Assembly: GCF_000813145.1 (NCBI RefSeq)
Contig: NZ_BAZF01000010.1
Location: 1-64,000, forward strand
Source: Geobacter sp. OR-1
Lineage (GTDB): Bacteria > Desulfobacterota > Desulfuromonadia > Geobacterales > DSM-12255
Reading direction: 5' to 3'
DNA: 64,000 bases
In this document: piece by piece, positions 35,887-46,434 of the stretch
Layout of the letters: every line of letters starts with the position of its first letter
Numbering within the stretch: position 1 is the first letter of the stretch
Program-made: the position numbers and the translations under genes
Notes under the pieces: model-generated
The model's database searches: none
What the model was told of the DNA's origin: nothing
Seen by the model: the letters and a program-made list of their open reading frames with translations, nothing else

Positions 35887-36663
35887 TCACGCCTTTTCAA
35901 CCGTATCGAGAAAGCTGTCCAGCACCCGGTTTAATTCCGCCGGGCTGTCCATCTGCAGCCAGTGCCCGGTTCCGCTTATTGTAACATGCGGCAGATCGGA
36001 TACAAGGTTGTGCAGGCTGAGAGGCGTATCATTGGTCGGCATGACCACGGCAAACTTTGGTCCTTTATAGCTGGCAAGGGGGGGCAAAGGATTGAACTTG
36101 AGCACAGTCCCGATCATACCGGCGATCAGCTCCCTAGGCGCACGATGCATGTCCGTCAGAACCCGTTCCCTGACCAGCGGTGACGACCCATCCAGGAACT
36201 GCTCCCAGAAATTTTCAATGAACCGGTGACATCCCTCGGATTCCAGCACCGTCGTAAATTCCAGCTTCTGCTCTAAGGGAAGCTGCCGGACATCGGCCGT
36301 GGCGTCTACCAGCAGCAGCCCGCTAACCCGCTGCGGTCGCAGGCCGGCATAGTCAAGGACAACGGAGCCGCCAATGCTGTGCCCCACCAGGACAAACCTG
36401 TCCAAGCCGATACTGTCAACAACAGCATCGATATCCGCAGACAGCGAGTCCAGGGAATAATCGTTATCAGAAGGCGCCTGAGACCGGCCATGACCGCGGA
36501 GATCCAACGCCGCCGCCCGTCTCGTTTGCCGCAAATGCTCAAGTTGTGCAGACCAGTACGTCGCGTTGCCGCATAAAGGATGGACAAACAGAACCGGTAA
36601 ACCGCCGGTCCCACCGTCATCTACCATCAACTCCCCTGCCGGGCCATGGACAGCTGTCAACAT
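35887..36663 (-). CDS. Alpha/beta hydrolase
   Basis: 258 residues. Nucleophile elbow GHSIGGS, oxyanion region LFVHPLCGNATYW, LRGHGRS after strand 4, and catalytic His in SGTGHWLQMD. No signal peptide, so cytoplasmic. The substrate cannot be told from the sequence. ATG at 36663 follows GGAGGTG at good spacing, 37 bp after the smc stop. Confidence 0.88.
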   Translation of the reverse strand: MLTAVHGPAGELMVDDGGTGGLPVLFVHPLCGNATYWSAQLEHLRQTRRAAALDLRGHGRSQAPSDNDYSLDSLSADIDAVVDSIGLDRFVLVGHSIGGSVVLDYAGLRPQRVSGLLLVDATADVRQLPLEQKLEFTTVLESEGCHRFIENFWEQFLDGSSPLVRERVLTDMHRAPRELIAGMIGTVLKFNPLPPLASYKGPKFAVVMPTNDTPLSLHNLVSDLPHVTISGTGHWLQMDSPAELNRVLDSFLDTVEKA

Positions 36664-36700
36664 TGGTTCACCTCCGGATCATCAATAATTCTTCTCACCT

Positions 36701-39700
36701 CTACTGCAACCGTACCGAAACGACCTTGGAGACCCCCGGCTCTTCCATGGTGACGCCGTAGAGGGTGTCGGCGACCGCCATGGTGGTCTTGGAATGGGTG
36801 ATGAGGATGAACTGGGAAAAGGCGGTCATCTCCCTGATCATGTCGTTGAACCGGCCGATGTTGGCGTCGTCGAGAGGCGCATCAACCTCGTCGAGCAGGC
36901 AGAACGGCGACGGCTTGACCAGGAAGATGGAGAAGATCAGCGCCACGGCGGTGAGCGCCTTTTCACCGCCCGAAAGGAGCGAGACGTTCTGCAGCTTTTT
37001 GCCCGGCGGCTGGACAATGATCTCGATCCCGGTCTCCAACAGGTCTTCTTCGTTGGTCAGCCGCAGTTCGGCCTGACCGCCGCAGAACAGCCGGGGGAAG
37101 ACCTCCCGGAACTTTTCGTTCACCAGCTGGAAGGTCTCCAGAAACCGCTTGCGGGTGGTCCGGTTGATCCTCTGGATTGCCTTCTGCAGCTCCTGCAGCG
37201 AATCTTCAAGATCCCCCTTCTGCTCGGAAAGAAAGGTGTGCCGCTCGTCGAGTTCGCGGTACTCGTCGATTGCCATCAGGTTGACCTCGCCGAGTTCGTC
37301 TACCTGGCGCTGCAGCTCCCCCTGGCGGTTGCGCATTGCCGGTTCGTCGAATTCGGCCTCCGGATCAACCGGTGGCAACGCCGCTAGGTCGATCCGATAC
37401 CGCTCCTGCATCGATGATTCCAGATGCCGGAGTTGCATGGAGAGCTCGGCGATCTTTAGCTGGTGCTCAGTGGCAGCATCACGCTCATTGCCGAGCCGCT
37501 CGCGGAGTGCTTTCAGCTCGGTCTCTTTTTCCTGGAGAATTGCGGATTGGGACTCGAACCGGTCGCGCAGCCCGGCGTGGGCAGCCTCTGCCGCCGACTG
37601 CTGCTCCAGTAGAAGCTTGAGAGCCGCTTCCCCTGCAGTTATTTCGAGCCTTAAACGTTCCTGGTCCGCAACGCCCTTTTCCTGATCATCGCTGACGGTC
37701 GCCATTCTCACGCTGATATCCGCAAGCAAAGCTTCGACCCGCTTCAATGACCGCCGGTTTGCCTCGCGCTTCTCCTGCAGGGTGGCAACCAGTACCTTGA
37801 TTCGGGTCACCCCTTCGCGCAGCAATTCGATCTCCTTGCGCCTGGTTGACAGGTCTCCCTGAATGGTCGCGGATTCACCCTCGCGCCGGTTCTTGTCATT
37901 CTCAAGCTCACGGCGGCCGGCGTCGGCATCGGCCCGCTCCTTTTCCAGCGCCAGCTTCTCCTCGGTCAGCTGCTCGTCCTCTACCCCTTTTATCTCGATC
38001 CGCTCCTCGATCCGCTGAACCTCTTCCTCCGCCCGCAGCAGATCCTTCTCCAGTGCGACCAGCCTGACTTCGGACTGGTGCAGATCCTGCCTGGTTTTAC
38101 GGAGCGCATCCTCGGCACCGGTCAGCTGCTCCTTCAGGTCCCCTCTGGCTACTTCGAGACCGGCAACCTTTTCACCGAGACTGGCAACCAAAACGGTCAG
38201 TTCCCGGATCTCACGCTTGGTATGAATAAACCCCTCTCCGCCACCCTCGGCGGCCCCGCCGGTGACAATGCCGCCCATGGAGATGAGCTCTCCGGTTCTA
38301 GTGACAAACGACAGCCTTGGATGACGCCGGCTAAGGGCAAGGGCCGCTGAGAGATCAGCGGCAAGATAGGAATCTGCCAGAAGCGGCTCAACCAGCGCTC
38401 TCAGGTCCGGGGCGATCCGCACCAGGCCCAGAATCGGCTCTGCCGGCTCAGGGGGAGCATCGGCAGCGACCGCTCCCCACCCCGGGGTAATGAAACTGCA
38501 TTTTCCGCCTGATTGGTGAACCAGATGGTTTACTGCAGTCAGGGCATCAGCTTCGTCCCGGCAGACGACATACTGGAGACGCTCACCGAGCAGTGCCTCA
38601 ACAGCAGCCTCGTATTCGGGATCGGTCTCGACCAGGTCCGCAACCAGGCCGTGAAAGCGCCCTTTGAAGGGTTCTGCCTTCATGATGGTCCGGACACCCT
38701 GGCCGTAACCGGCAAACTGAGCCTCAAGCTCATTAAGCGATGCCAGGCGCGACCTGGCAGAGCTGAGTTCTTCCCTTACCGACTGCAGCTCCTCCTCCAT
38801 TGACCTGAGACTGCTCACCAGGGCAGCCCCCAGGGAGGCAAACTCTTCGGCGGACCTGGCCAGTTCCTTTTTCTGCCCTGCGGCGGCATTGCAGGTAATG
38901 CGCAGCTCCGACACCCGGCCGGAAGCCGATGCGAGGCGGGCATTGAGCTCCACACCTTCGCGGACGCTCCGCTCGATCCGTTCGCTAAGCCTTGTCAGGC
39001 GGCGATCCGCCTCACCGTACCGGTTATTGAACTGGGAGAGCCGGTTCAGGATAGCGATCAGCTCCTGACGGTCGCCCTCCTGTCTCCGGACAAGTTCCCG
39101 CTCTTCCGCCACGAGCAGTTCCAGCGCCGCAGAGCGGGAAGAAAGCAGCTCTTCTTCCCCCTTTTCTTCGACCAGGAGGGCGCCGTACTGCTCCTCCAAT
39201 GATTTCGCCTCGGCCACCGCCTCGGTCTGCCGGGTGTTTAGTTCGGCCAGTTCCTCAACGGACTTGACCTTGCGACGCTCGCCGTTTTCCAGCTCCTTGC
39301 GCTGGAAATCAAGCCGGTTGACACACCCCTGGGCATCGGACTTGATCCGGAAGATCTCCTCCTGGGCGGATGCCAGGGCACGCTCTTCTTCCAGGATATT
39401 TAAGCGCTGCTGCTCCAGGCTGGTCTCGGCCCCGGAGAGCTGCCCGGCAAGTGCGGAGAGATTGTCGGCGCCCCTGGAGCGCTCCCCTTCCAACCGGGCG
39501 ACCGTGGCGCTGATCTCGTGATGGCTGCGGACCGCAAAAGAAACCTCAATGCTGCGCAGTTCTTCGCGCAACGCCTTGAACCGCTCGGCCTTTTTCGCCT
39601 GCCGCTGCAGGGAGCCGAGCTGGCGCTTGATCTCGCTGACCACGTCGCCGATCCGGAGCAGGTTCTGCCGAGTGCTTTCGATCTTTTTCAGCGCAACCTG

Positions 39701-40231
39701 CTTGCGCGACTTGAATTTGGTGACGCCGGCGGCCTCCTCGATCAGGAAGCGCCGTTCTTCAGGCTTTGCCATCAGGATCATGCCGATCCGGCCCTGTTCG
39801 ATGATCGAATACGCCCTGGCCCCGACGCCGGTATCCATGAACAGCTCATTGATGTCGAGGAGCCGGCACGGGGTCTTGTTCAGCAGGTATTCGCTGTCGC
39901 CGTCGCGATAGAGTCTGCGGGTAACCTGGATTTCGCTGTAATCCAGGTATTTGGCCGGAACCCGGCCGTCTTCGGTGGAGAATACCAGCGATACCTCAGC
40001 CATTCCCAGGGAGCGGCGGGTTTCACTGCCGGCAAAGATGATGTCCTCCATGGCGCGGCCGCGCAGGTTCTTGGCGGACTGCTCCCCCATGACCCAGCGG
40101 ATGGCGTCCACCACATTGGACTTGCCGCAGCCATTGGGCCCCACCACGGCCGTGACCCCGTCGGGGAAATCAAGGACGGTCCGGTCAACAAAGGATTTGA
40201 AGCCGATTATCTCGATACGTCTGATCTTCAT
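36701..40231 (-). CDS. smc: Chromosome segregation protein SMC
   Basis: 1176 residues. N-terminal Walker A GPNGCGKSNVVDAIRW, long coiled coil, hinge around 515-670 (FKGRFHGLVADLVETDPEYE ... GGIVTGG), second coiled coil, and C-terminal ABC signature LLSGGEKALTAVAL with Walker B FCLLDEVDAPLDD. The whole protein is intact in one frame. SMC-ScpAB condenses and organises the chromosome. Confidence 0.97.
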   Translation of the reverse strand: MKIRRIEIIGFKSFVDRTVLDFPDGVTAVVGPNGCGKSNVVDAIRWVMGEQSAKNLRGRAMEDIIFAGSETRRSLGMAEVSLVFSTEDGRVPAKYLDYSEIQVTRRLYRDGDSEYLLNKTPCRLLDINELFMDTGVGARAYSIIEQGRIGMILMAKPEERRFLIEEAAGVTKFKSRKQVALKKIESTRQNLLRIGDVVSEIKRQLGSLQRQAKKAERFKALREELRSIEVSFAVRSHHEISATVARLEGERSRGADNLSALAGQLSGAETSLEQQRLNILEEERALASAQEEIFRIKSDAQGCVNRLDFQRKELENGERRKVKSVEELAELNTRQTEAVAEAKSLEEQYGALLVEEKGEEELLSSRSAALELLVAEERELVRRQEGDRQELIAILNRLSQFNNRYGEADRRLTRLSERIERSVREGVELNARLASASGRVSELRITCNAAAGQKKELARSAEEFASLGAALVSSLRSMEEELQSVREELSSARSRLASLNELEAQFAGYGQGVRTIMKAEPFKGRFHGLVADLVETDPEYEAAVEALLGERLQYVVCRDEADALTAVNHLVHQSGGKCSFITPGWGAVAADAPPEPAEPILGLVRIAPDLRALVEPLLADSYLAADLSAALALSRRHPRLSFVTRTGELISMGGIVTGGAAEGGGEGFIHTKREIRELTVLVASLGEKVAGLEVARGDLKEQLTGAEDALRKTRQDLHQSEVRLVALEKDLLRAEEEVQRIEERIEIKGVEDEQLTEEKLALEKERADADAGRRELENDKNRREGESATIQGDLSTRRKEIELLREGVTRIKVLVATLQEKREANRRSLKRVEALLADISVRMATVSDDQEKGVADQERLRLEITAGEAALKLLLEQQSAAEAAHAGLRDRFESQSAILQEKETELKALRERLGNERDAATEHQLKIAELSMQLRHLESSMQERYRIDLAALPPVDPEAEFDEPAMRNRQGELQRQVDELGEVNLMAIDEYRELDERHTFLSEQKGDLEDSLQELQKAIQRINRTTRKRFLETFQLVNEKFREVFPRLFCGGQAELRLTNEEDLLETGIEIIVQPPGKKLQNVSLLSGGEKALTAVALIFSIFLVKPSPFCLLDEVDAPLDDANIGRFNDMIREMTAFSQFILITHSKTTMAVADTLYGVTMEEPGVSKVVSVRLQ

Positions 40232-40288
40232 GGCGGAGGGATTCTAGCAGAGGGGAAACCGAGATGCAAAGGGGAATGATGGCGGCGC

Positions 40289-40394
40289 CAAAAGTCCATC
40301 TGCTGCGTTACGCAAATCCTTCGTCACTGCAACGTAGCTTACAGCTACGCTTCATTCCTCAGGTTTTGCATGCCCTTGCAGCTGAAGCTTTTTG
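40289..40394. repeat. Long imperfect palindrome, possible dispersed repeat
   Basis: Two arms of about 50 bp (AAAAGTCCATCTGCTGCGTT... and the reverse complement of ...CTTGCAGCTGAAGCTTTT) are similar after reverse complementing and meet at CGTAGC-TTACA-GCTACG. The central 6-bp stem is perfect and the outer arms match imperfectly. It lies between smc and the kinase gene and has no coding potential. I recall similar palindromes between genes in Geobacter genomes, but have not checked; this is the only copy I noticed in the window. Confidence 0.6.
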
Positions 40395-40417
40395 CTTGCC
40401 ATTGGAAAGATAACCTA

Positions 40418-42337
40418 TCAGCCGACCGTAAAGAAAAAGGTGGCGCCTTCTCCCTCTACCGCTTCGGCCCATACCCTGCCGCCGTGGCGGTGGATGATCC
40501 GCTGCACGGTGGCCAGACCGATCCCTGTCCCCTCGTACTGGCTGGAGTCGTGCAGCCGTTGGAATACCCCGAACATCTTTTCCGCATTGGCCATATCAAA
40601 GCCGATGCCGTTGTCTTTGACGAAGCAGACCGTTTCGTTGCCGTGCTCCACCGCACCGAACCGGATGACTGCTTGAGCGGTTTTGGCGCTGTATTTCCAG
40701 GCATTTTCCATCAGATTCTGCATAACCATATGCATCAATGCCGGGTCGCCGGTCACAACCACATTGTCCTGGATATCAAAACTGACAGCCCTTAACGGTT
40801 CGGTCTCTTTCAGGAGTCCGGCAATCTCAGCAGCCAGGGCAGACAAGTTGACCGGAAGATGCTTGATCTCGGCCCGGGAAACCTTGGAAAGGTTCAATAT
40901 CTCATTTATCAGCACCTCCAGCTTTCCGCTGGCGTCCGAAATTCTCCTCAGAAGCAGTTCGGCCTCCGTGTCGAGCTTTTCCGCATGGTCCGTCATCAAT
41001 ATATTTATAAAGCTCTTGATATGGCGGACCGGAGCGCGCAGATCGTGTGAAACCGAATAGCTGAAGCTTTCCAGTTCCCTGTTTATGGTCTCAAGCGAGA
41101 GCGCCCGGCGATTGAGGTCTTCGTTAAGACAGACAATCTCTTCCTGGGCTTCGATGCGGTTCCTGATCTCGTTCTGCAGTATCATGTTGGTTTCTTCAAG
41201 TTGAGCGGTACGCTCGGCAACGCGGGTTTCCAGCGCTTCGTTCACTTCCCGGAGCCTTTTCTCCTTCTCATCCAGACCGGCCATGAGCCCGTTGAACACC
41301 GTGGCCAGCTCCCTGATCTCGTCATTGGTCGCGACTTCAACCTGTCGGTCATGATCCTCGTTTGAGTGAATCATCCTGATCTGGTCGGTAAATGAGATAA
41401 GTGGTGCAATCAACTGCTTCATTACCACCCAGAATACGGAGACCGTCATGATCCCGCCAAGAAAAACAATAACCCAGGCAAAACAATTAGCCTCGTGAAT
41501 CGGCGCCAGGGCCTCGTTTTCCGGATAGTTTGCCGACATTAGCCACTCTACGGTCTTGAGCCTCTTGAAGGCGCTTATGGAGTGAACCCCGGCAGCGGTT
41601 ACCGTCTCCCCGGCACCTTCAAACCCATTGATTGCCTTGTCGTACAGCGGATTTCGACCGACGGGAAAGCTCGCCATGATCCGGCCCTGCTCCGGATGCA
41701 TGATTACCGTCCGGTCAGCAGTGGTAAGGACAAAATACCCGTCAGTGCCGATCTTTGCTCGGGACAGCAGCCCGAGAAAATTCGGCTTCATCAGGTCGAT
41801 ACTGCCGCCGAAAATGGCCTGTAACCCGCCCTGGTCACCGAAGATCGGCACGGTAAACATTATCGCGGGATGATGGTGGGGCATCGAGGAGATAAACGGT
41901 GAGGAAATTACCGGTTTCCCGGTGGCAATCGTTCTCTTCATGTATTCCCGGTAGGAGAAATCCATACCGGTGCGGCCGGGCCTCTGGGTTGTCTCGGCAA
42001 TCAGCCTGCCGTCGGAGCCGAACAGGAAAACCCCGTTATCGAAAATCGATATCAGGGACAGGTTGTTGAACAGGAACTCCTCGGCCTTGAGGGGATCCGA
42101 GATTATCCTCGGATTTATCCGCCTAGAAGCGCTTACCAAGGCCTCCTGAGAGAAGATTATCTTCTGGTCAAGCTCTTCGGCAATCCTGGTTACCAGCATG
42201 AACTGCTGATCGGCCACACTGTTCTCGACCGATGACCGGTAATGGTTGAGCGACAGCAAGACAATTCCGGGCGCGATGACCACGAAAAACACCAGGATGT
42301 AAAGCACCATTTTTGTCTTCAGGCTTACAGGTTTCAA
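40418..42337 (-). CDS. Sensor histidine kinase with periplasmic Cache-type domain and HAMP
   Basis: 639 residues. Membrane helix (VLYILVFFVVIAPGIVLL), a periplasmic double-Cache-like domain (about 40-280, with GTDGYFVLTTADRTVIMHPE), a second helix (FAWVIVFLGGIMTVSVFWVV), HAMP, coiled coil, then HisKA with H431 in YSVSHDLRAPV, and HATPase (NLMENAWKYS, DNGIGFD, GTGIGLATVQRI). The C-terminus resembles bacteriophytochrome-type HWE/HisKA kinases. The MCP gene lies 25 bp upstream on the same strand, so both may sense related cues. No response regulator is adjacent. Confidence 0.9.
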   Translation of the reverse strand: MKPVSLKTKMVLYILVFFVVIAPGIVLLSLNHYRSSVENSVADQQFMLVTRIAEELDQKIIFSQEALVSASRRINPRIISDPLKAEEFLFNNLSLISIFDNGVFLFGSDGRLIAETTQRPGRTGMDFSYREYMKRTIATGKPVISSPFISSMPHHHPAIMFTVPIFGDQGGLQAIFGGSIDLMKPNFLGLLSRAKIGTDGYFVLTTADRTVIMHPEQGRIMASFPVGRNPLYDKAINGFEGAGETVTAAGVHSISAFKRLKTVEWLMSANYPENEALAPIHEANCFAWVIVFLGGIMTVSVFWVVMKQLIAPLISFTDQIRMIHSNEDHDRQVEVATNDEIRELATVFNGLMAGLDEKEKRLREVNEALETRVAERTAQLEETNMILQNEIRNRIEAQEEIVCLNEDLNRRALSLETINRELESFSYSVSHDLRAPVRHIKSFINILMTDHAEKLDTEAELLLRRISDASGKLEVLINEILNLSKVSRAEIKHLPVNLSALAAEIAGLLKETEPLRAVSFDIQDNVVVTGDPALMHMVMQNLMENAWKYSAKTAQAVIRFGAVEHGNETVCFVKDNGIGFDMANAEKMFGVFQRLHDSSQYEGTGIGLATVQRIIHRHGGRVWAEAVEGEGATFFFTVG

Positions 42338-42362
42338 ACTTTTCGCCCCTACGAAACTCTCC

Positions 42363-44015
42363 TTATGCTGCCAGTCTGAACTGCGACACCAGCAGGTTCA
42401 ACTCATCAGACAGGCGGGAAAGCTGCTCCGCAGCCTGGGCCGACTCCTGCGCACCCCTGGCAGTTTCTCCGACGCCGACCGTGATATGCTGGATGTTGCT
42501 GTTTATCTGATTGGTGGTTGCGGTCTGCTCCTCTGCCGCAGTGGCGATCTGACTCACCTGAGTGTTTACCGCATTGATCTGGCCCAGTATCTCCTGCAGC
42601 GCCGCGCCTGATTTGGCGGCTTCGGTTGTCCCGCGCTCAACCTCCTGGACCCCTTCTTCCATCTCCACCACGGCATCTTTCGTCTCATTCTGGATAACAC
42701 GGATCATCTCGCCGATCTCACGGGTCGCCTTGGTGGTCCTCTCCGCAAGAGCCCTGACCTCGTCGGCGACAACGGCAAAGCCCCGTCCCTGCTCACCGGC
42801 GCGGGCAGCTTCAATGGCAGCATTCAGAGCCAGCAGGTTGGTCTGGTCGGCAATTTCCTGGATCGTGCCGACGATTTCTCCGATCTGGTCCGAACGGCTC
42901 CCCAGGCTCTCAACCGTTTTGGCGGTACGCATTACCCGCTCGGCAATGCTTGACATGATCGAAATCGAGGTATCTACGACTGTTGCGCCGCTTATTGCCA
43001 TGTCATTAGCCTGCTGTGACCCCTTGGCAGCCGTCAGGCAGTTGCGGGCGATGTCTGCCGATGTCGACGCCATCTGCTCTCCGGCAGTGGCAACCGTGGT
43101 TGTCTGACAGGCCATCTCTTCAGACCCGGTAGCCATCTGCTGGGAGGTGGCAGAAAGCTGGACAGCCGCAGAAGCCACCTGGGTCGAGTTATGCGCCACT
43201 TTGTAGATAATGCCGTGCAGTTTCTCCACAAAGGTATTGAATGCTACGGCCACTTCAGAAATCTCGTCTTTACCCGATACCTCCAGCCTTTTGGTAAGGT
43301 CCCCTTCGCCATCGGCAATGTCTCGAAGCATTGCCAGCATCCGCGCAAGCGGTCTGGTACATGAACGGGAGATAGCAAAGCCGAAAAATATTCCGCAGGC
43401 AATTGCCGCTATTATCAGGACAGCCATGAAGGTAAAGGCGCTGTGGTACTCGGCAGTGCTCTCCTTGTAAGAATCTTCCGCTTCTTTCAGGTTTATGGCG
43501 ATGATCGACGCGACTGTTTCCCCAGGTTTCGAATACATCGGGGCAACCGTACCGGTCGCGTAATTAGCCGCTTCGGCCCGATCTCCGGGACTGGCGCTGA
43601 CAGAAGCCTTCTGAGCCATCTCAGAAAGCCTGAGCCCAGCGGCATAATATGCTTCAAACCCATCGTTGAACTGCTTCAGAAGCTCGGTTTCTTTCGGGTT
43701 CAGGTTGGCCTTTGAAAATTTCGCAACAATCCCCTTGATATTCTCGGCCCGCTTGGCCATGTCGTCGGCTTTTTCCTTTAATTTTGCCGTATCGTTAAGT
43801 GCCAGCATATAGACAAGATCCAGCCGGATATTAAGGAACTGGCGGTCCATATCCGACAGCATGGCGATGTGGGACTGGCCTTCGTTTGCCATTTCCAGAT
43901 CATTGTTCGCCTGCCTCAAGCTTATCAGGCCGGTTGCACCAACAGCGATCAATGCAACAGAAAATACTGCAATGAGAATTAGAAGCCTGGTGCCGATTCG
44001 AACGTTGCCAAACAT
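42363..44015 (-). CDS. Methyl-accepting chemotaxis protein
   Basis: 550 residues. Helix 1 ([21 protein letters not shown]), a four-helix-bundle periplasmic domain (about 30-190), helix 2 ([20 protein letters not shown]), HAMP, and the signalling domain with hairpin tip [35 protein letters not shown]. No C-terminal CheB/CheR pentapeptide is present (ends VSQFRLAA). It feeds a CheA pathway encoded elsewhere. Confidence 0.94.
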   Translation of the reverse strand: MFGNVRIGTRLLILIAVFSVALIAVGATGLISLRQANNDLEMANEGQSHIAMLSDMDRQFLNIRLDLVYMLALNDTAKLKEKADDMAKRAENIKGIVAKFSKANLNPKETELLKQFNDGFEAYYAAGLRLSEMAQKASVSASPGDRAEAANYATGTVAPMYSKPGETVASIIAINLKEAEDSYKESTAEYHSAFTFMAVLIIAAIACGIFFGFAISRSCTRPLARMLAMLRDIADGEGDLTKRLEVSGKDEISEVAVAFNTFVEKLHGIIYKVAHNSTQVASAAVQLSATSQQMATGSEEMACQTTTVATAGEQMASTSADIARNCLTAAKGSQQANDMAISGATVVDTSISIMSSIAERVMRTAKTVESLGSRSDQIGEIVGTIQEIADQTNLLALNAAIEAARAGEQGRGFAVVADEVRALAERTTKATREIGEMIRVIQNETKDAVVEMEEGVQEVERGTTEAAKSGAALQEILGQINAVNTQVSQIATAAEEQTATTNQINSNIQHITVGVGETARGAQESAQAAEQLSRLSDELNLLVSQFRLAA

Positions 44016-44205
44016 ATTGCAATACCCCCCGATTTATCTTATTCCAGGTCATTACACCAAAATAATCAAGAAGTTGTGACCTGCCTGGAAAAGAGTACCA
44101 GCTGAATTAGCTTTGACTAATTACACTTCCTGACACTTTCTGACTAGACCTTACGGGGTAACTGTTTAGATAAAAAAATGGCGTCGAGGGAAGTGAAAAG
44201 GTGGG

Positions 44206-46434
44206 TCAAACAGTGGGGGCAAGTGTAACGGAGAATTTGGAACCGGACCCGAGCGTGCTGGTGCAGGTCACAGTCCCGCCATGGATCTCGGCGATCTTCT
44301 TGACAAGGTGAAGTCCGAGCCCGGCGCCGACAACGCCTGACACCTGCCAGGTCCGGTAAAATCGTTTGAAGATTCTCTCCTGCTGGTCTGCCGGGATACC
44401 AATCCCGGTGTCGGAAACCTCCATGCATACTCCGCCTCCGGGCAACCCGGTGCCCCGAAGAGATATTTTCCCTCCATCGGGAGAATATTTGACGGCGTTG
44501 TCGAGAAGGTTGCCCAGCATTACCTTGATCAGCATAGCGTCACAGTTGAACCGGTCCGGAAGCCCCGAGTGCTCGAAAGCTATGATATGGATCCTCGTTG
44601 CCGCTTGCGCCTGTTCGGCCGCACTCGCCATGATCTTAGCGATTTCATGCATCCGCATATCAGGCAGCCACCCGCCGGCAGAGAGCCTTTCATCGGTCAG
44701 GCAGCTGTCAATAAGGTTGCTCAGTCTTACAGTCGCCCCCCGTATCCTTTCCGCCTGGGTAAAAGAGGAGGATTCCCGGGGTGCGTTCATATGTATCAGC
44801 TGGGCGGCCCCGTCTATTACCGCCAGCGGAGTACGAATCTCATGGGAAACCAGGCCCAGGAACTGGCGCTGCTCGTCGTTCATCATTCGTTGGGCTTCAA
44901 GTGCCGCACGATCCTGTTCTGCCTGTTTGCGGACCGTTATATCGGTTATCATCGCCTGCTTCGACATGATCCCAGCGGTATTGCGGATCGGGGTATTCGA
45001 TATGTAATACCATCGACCGTCCTTGGGGCTCTGCAACTCCCACTGGACGGTTTCTCCCCGGAAAACCCGTTCGTTGACACACCAGGGGCAGACGGTCTCG
45101 AGGTCGTGCAGAGCCTTGTGGCAGAGCTCTCCGGTGGCATCATAACCGGTGCGCTCAATCATCCGTTTGTTCATGAACTCGATTCTGCGCTCCTGGGAGC
45201 AGATGTATATAAAGCCATCAAAGGCATCCACCATTGCCCGGTAACGCGCCTCGCTCATTCGAATGGCGTCTTCTGCCCGTTTACGAAGGGATATATCCCG
45301 CACGACACATACATGACTCACATAGGTGCCGTTTTCGTCGCAGATCGGCATGACGCAATGATCTGAATTAAATGATGTCCCGTCCTTGCGCCGCATCTTG
45401 AATTCAGTCTCGAACAGTCCCTTCTCGCGGTATCCTTTCCGCATCTCTTCCCCGAAGATGCGCGACATCTCCTCGGAGACATGAAGGATCGACGTATGCC
45501 TGCCGATGATCTCGTTTCTAGCGTACCCGAACATACTCTCGACGGTAACATTGCAATCGAGGATAACCCGTGTGGCGGTATCCACGATAAAAACCGACTC
45601 GTTAAGGCTTGACAGGGTTTTTTGCAGGAGAGTACAGGAGTCGACCAGCGCCTTTTCTGCGCTCTTGCGCTCGGAAATGTCCAGAAAAATCCCCTGGACA
45701 ATGGATGTTTCACCAATTTGTGTGATTGAAGTCCGGATAAGAACCGGCAGACGCCTGCCGCTTCTGCTTAGTATTTCTGCCTCGATATCTTCTTTAGGGT
45801 CAGGAGCTGTTGTCACCTTTTCGAACAGGGCAGTGATCTTGTCCGTAATGTCCGGAGGATGCAACATGGTAAAGTGACGGCCGATAATCTCGTTTCGCGG
45901 TGCTTCGACCATCTCCTCGGCAGCCTGGTTGCAGTTGACCAGGATGCCGGACTCGGTATTCACCCAGAAAATGGCGTCCCTCGCCCCTTCAAAGGTAAGC
46001 CGGAACATCTTTTCGATCTCAAGTTGCAGTTCCGTAGTTTTCGCATGTTCGGTGATATCGGTGTAGATGCCTATAATTCGGCCCAATGCGATGTGAGCGC
46101 TTATGATCACATGCTTTATCGTGCCGTCTTTGCAGGTAATCTTTGCCGTTAGGGGAGAAGGGATCGTACCGCGTACCAGGCGGGGAATCTTGTCCGAATA
46201 CCACCCCATGACCTCATTCCGGTAGGCCGGATCAGGGTAGGCCCGGATGAACCAGTCATTGAGGGAACTGATTTCTTCCAACGAATAACCGAACATTTCG
46301 ACAAATGTCCGGTTGACATATTCGCAGATGCCTTGCCGGTTCAGCCACCGGACACCTACCGGCATAAGGTCCATCAGTACCGTTATATCCCTGAACATGA
46401 CATCCGAATCGGTTTTGCGCCGATGTTCAGTCAT
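44206..46434 (-). CDS. Soluble multi-PAS sensor histidine kinase
   Basis: 742 residues, no membrane helix. Four PAS domains (about 15-135, 140-265, 270-390, 395-515), then HisKA with H531 in FLGLVSHEIRTPLAVI, N-box NLLDNAVKYSPDGG, and G-boxes DTGIGIP and GAGLGLHLVKK. PAS 4 contains ETVCPWCVNERVF, a CxxC that could bind metal or respond to redox. The start overlaps the stop of the OmpR-type regulator upstream by 8 bases, so they are translationally coupled partners. Confidence 0.92.
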   Translation of the reverse strand: MTEHRRKTDSDVMFRDITVLMDLMPVGVRWLNRQGICEYVNRTFVEMFGYSLEEISSLNDWFIRAYPDPAYRNEVMGWYSDKIPRLVRGTIPSPLTAKITCKDGTIKHVIISAHIALGRIIGIYTDITEHAKTTELQLEIEKMFRLTFEGARDAIFWVNTESGILVNCNQAAEEMVEAPRNEIIGRHFTMLHPPDITDKITALFEKVTTAPDPKEDIEAEILSRSGRRLPVLIRTSITQIGETSIVQGIFLDISERKSAEKALVDSCTLLQKTLSSLNESVFIVDTATRVILDCNVTVESMFGYARNEIIGRHTSILHVSEEMSRIFGEEMRKGYREKGLFETEFKMRRKDGTSFNSDHCVMPICDENGTYVSHVCVVRDISLRKRAEDAIRMSEARYRAMVDAFDGFIYICSQERRIEFMNKRMIERTGYDATGELCHKALHDLETVCPWCVNERVFRGETVQWELQSPKDGRWYYISNTPIRNTAGIMSKQAMITDITVRKQAEQDRAALEAQRMMNDEQRQFLGLVSHEIRTPLAVIDGAAQLIHMNAPRESSSFTQAERIRGATVRLSNLIDSCLTDERLSAGGWLPDMRMHEIAKIMASAAEQAQAATRIHIIAFEHSGLPDRFNCDAMLIKVMLGNLLDNAVKYSPDGGKISLRGTGLPGGGVCMEVSDTGIGIPADQQERIFKRFYRTWQVSGVVGAGLGLHLVKKIAEIHGGTVTCTSTLGSGSKFSVTLAPTV

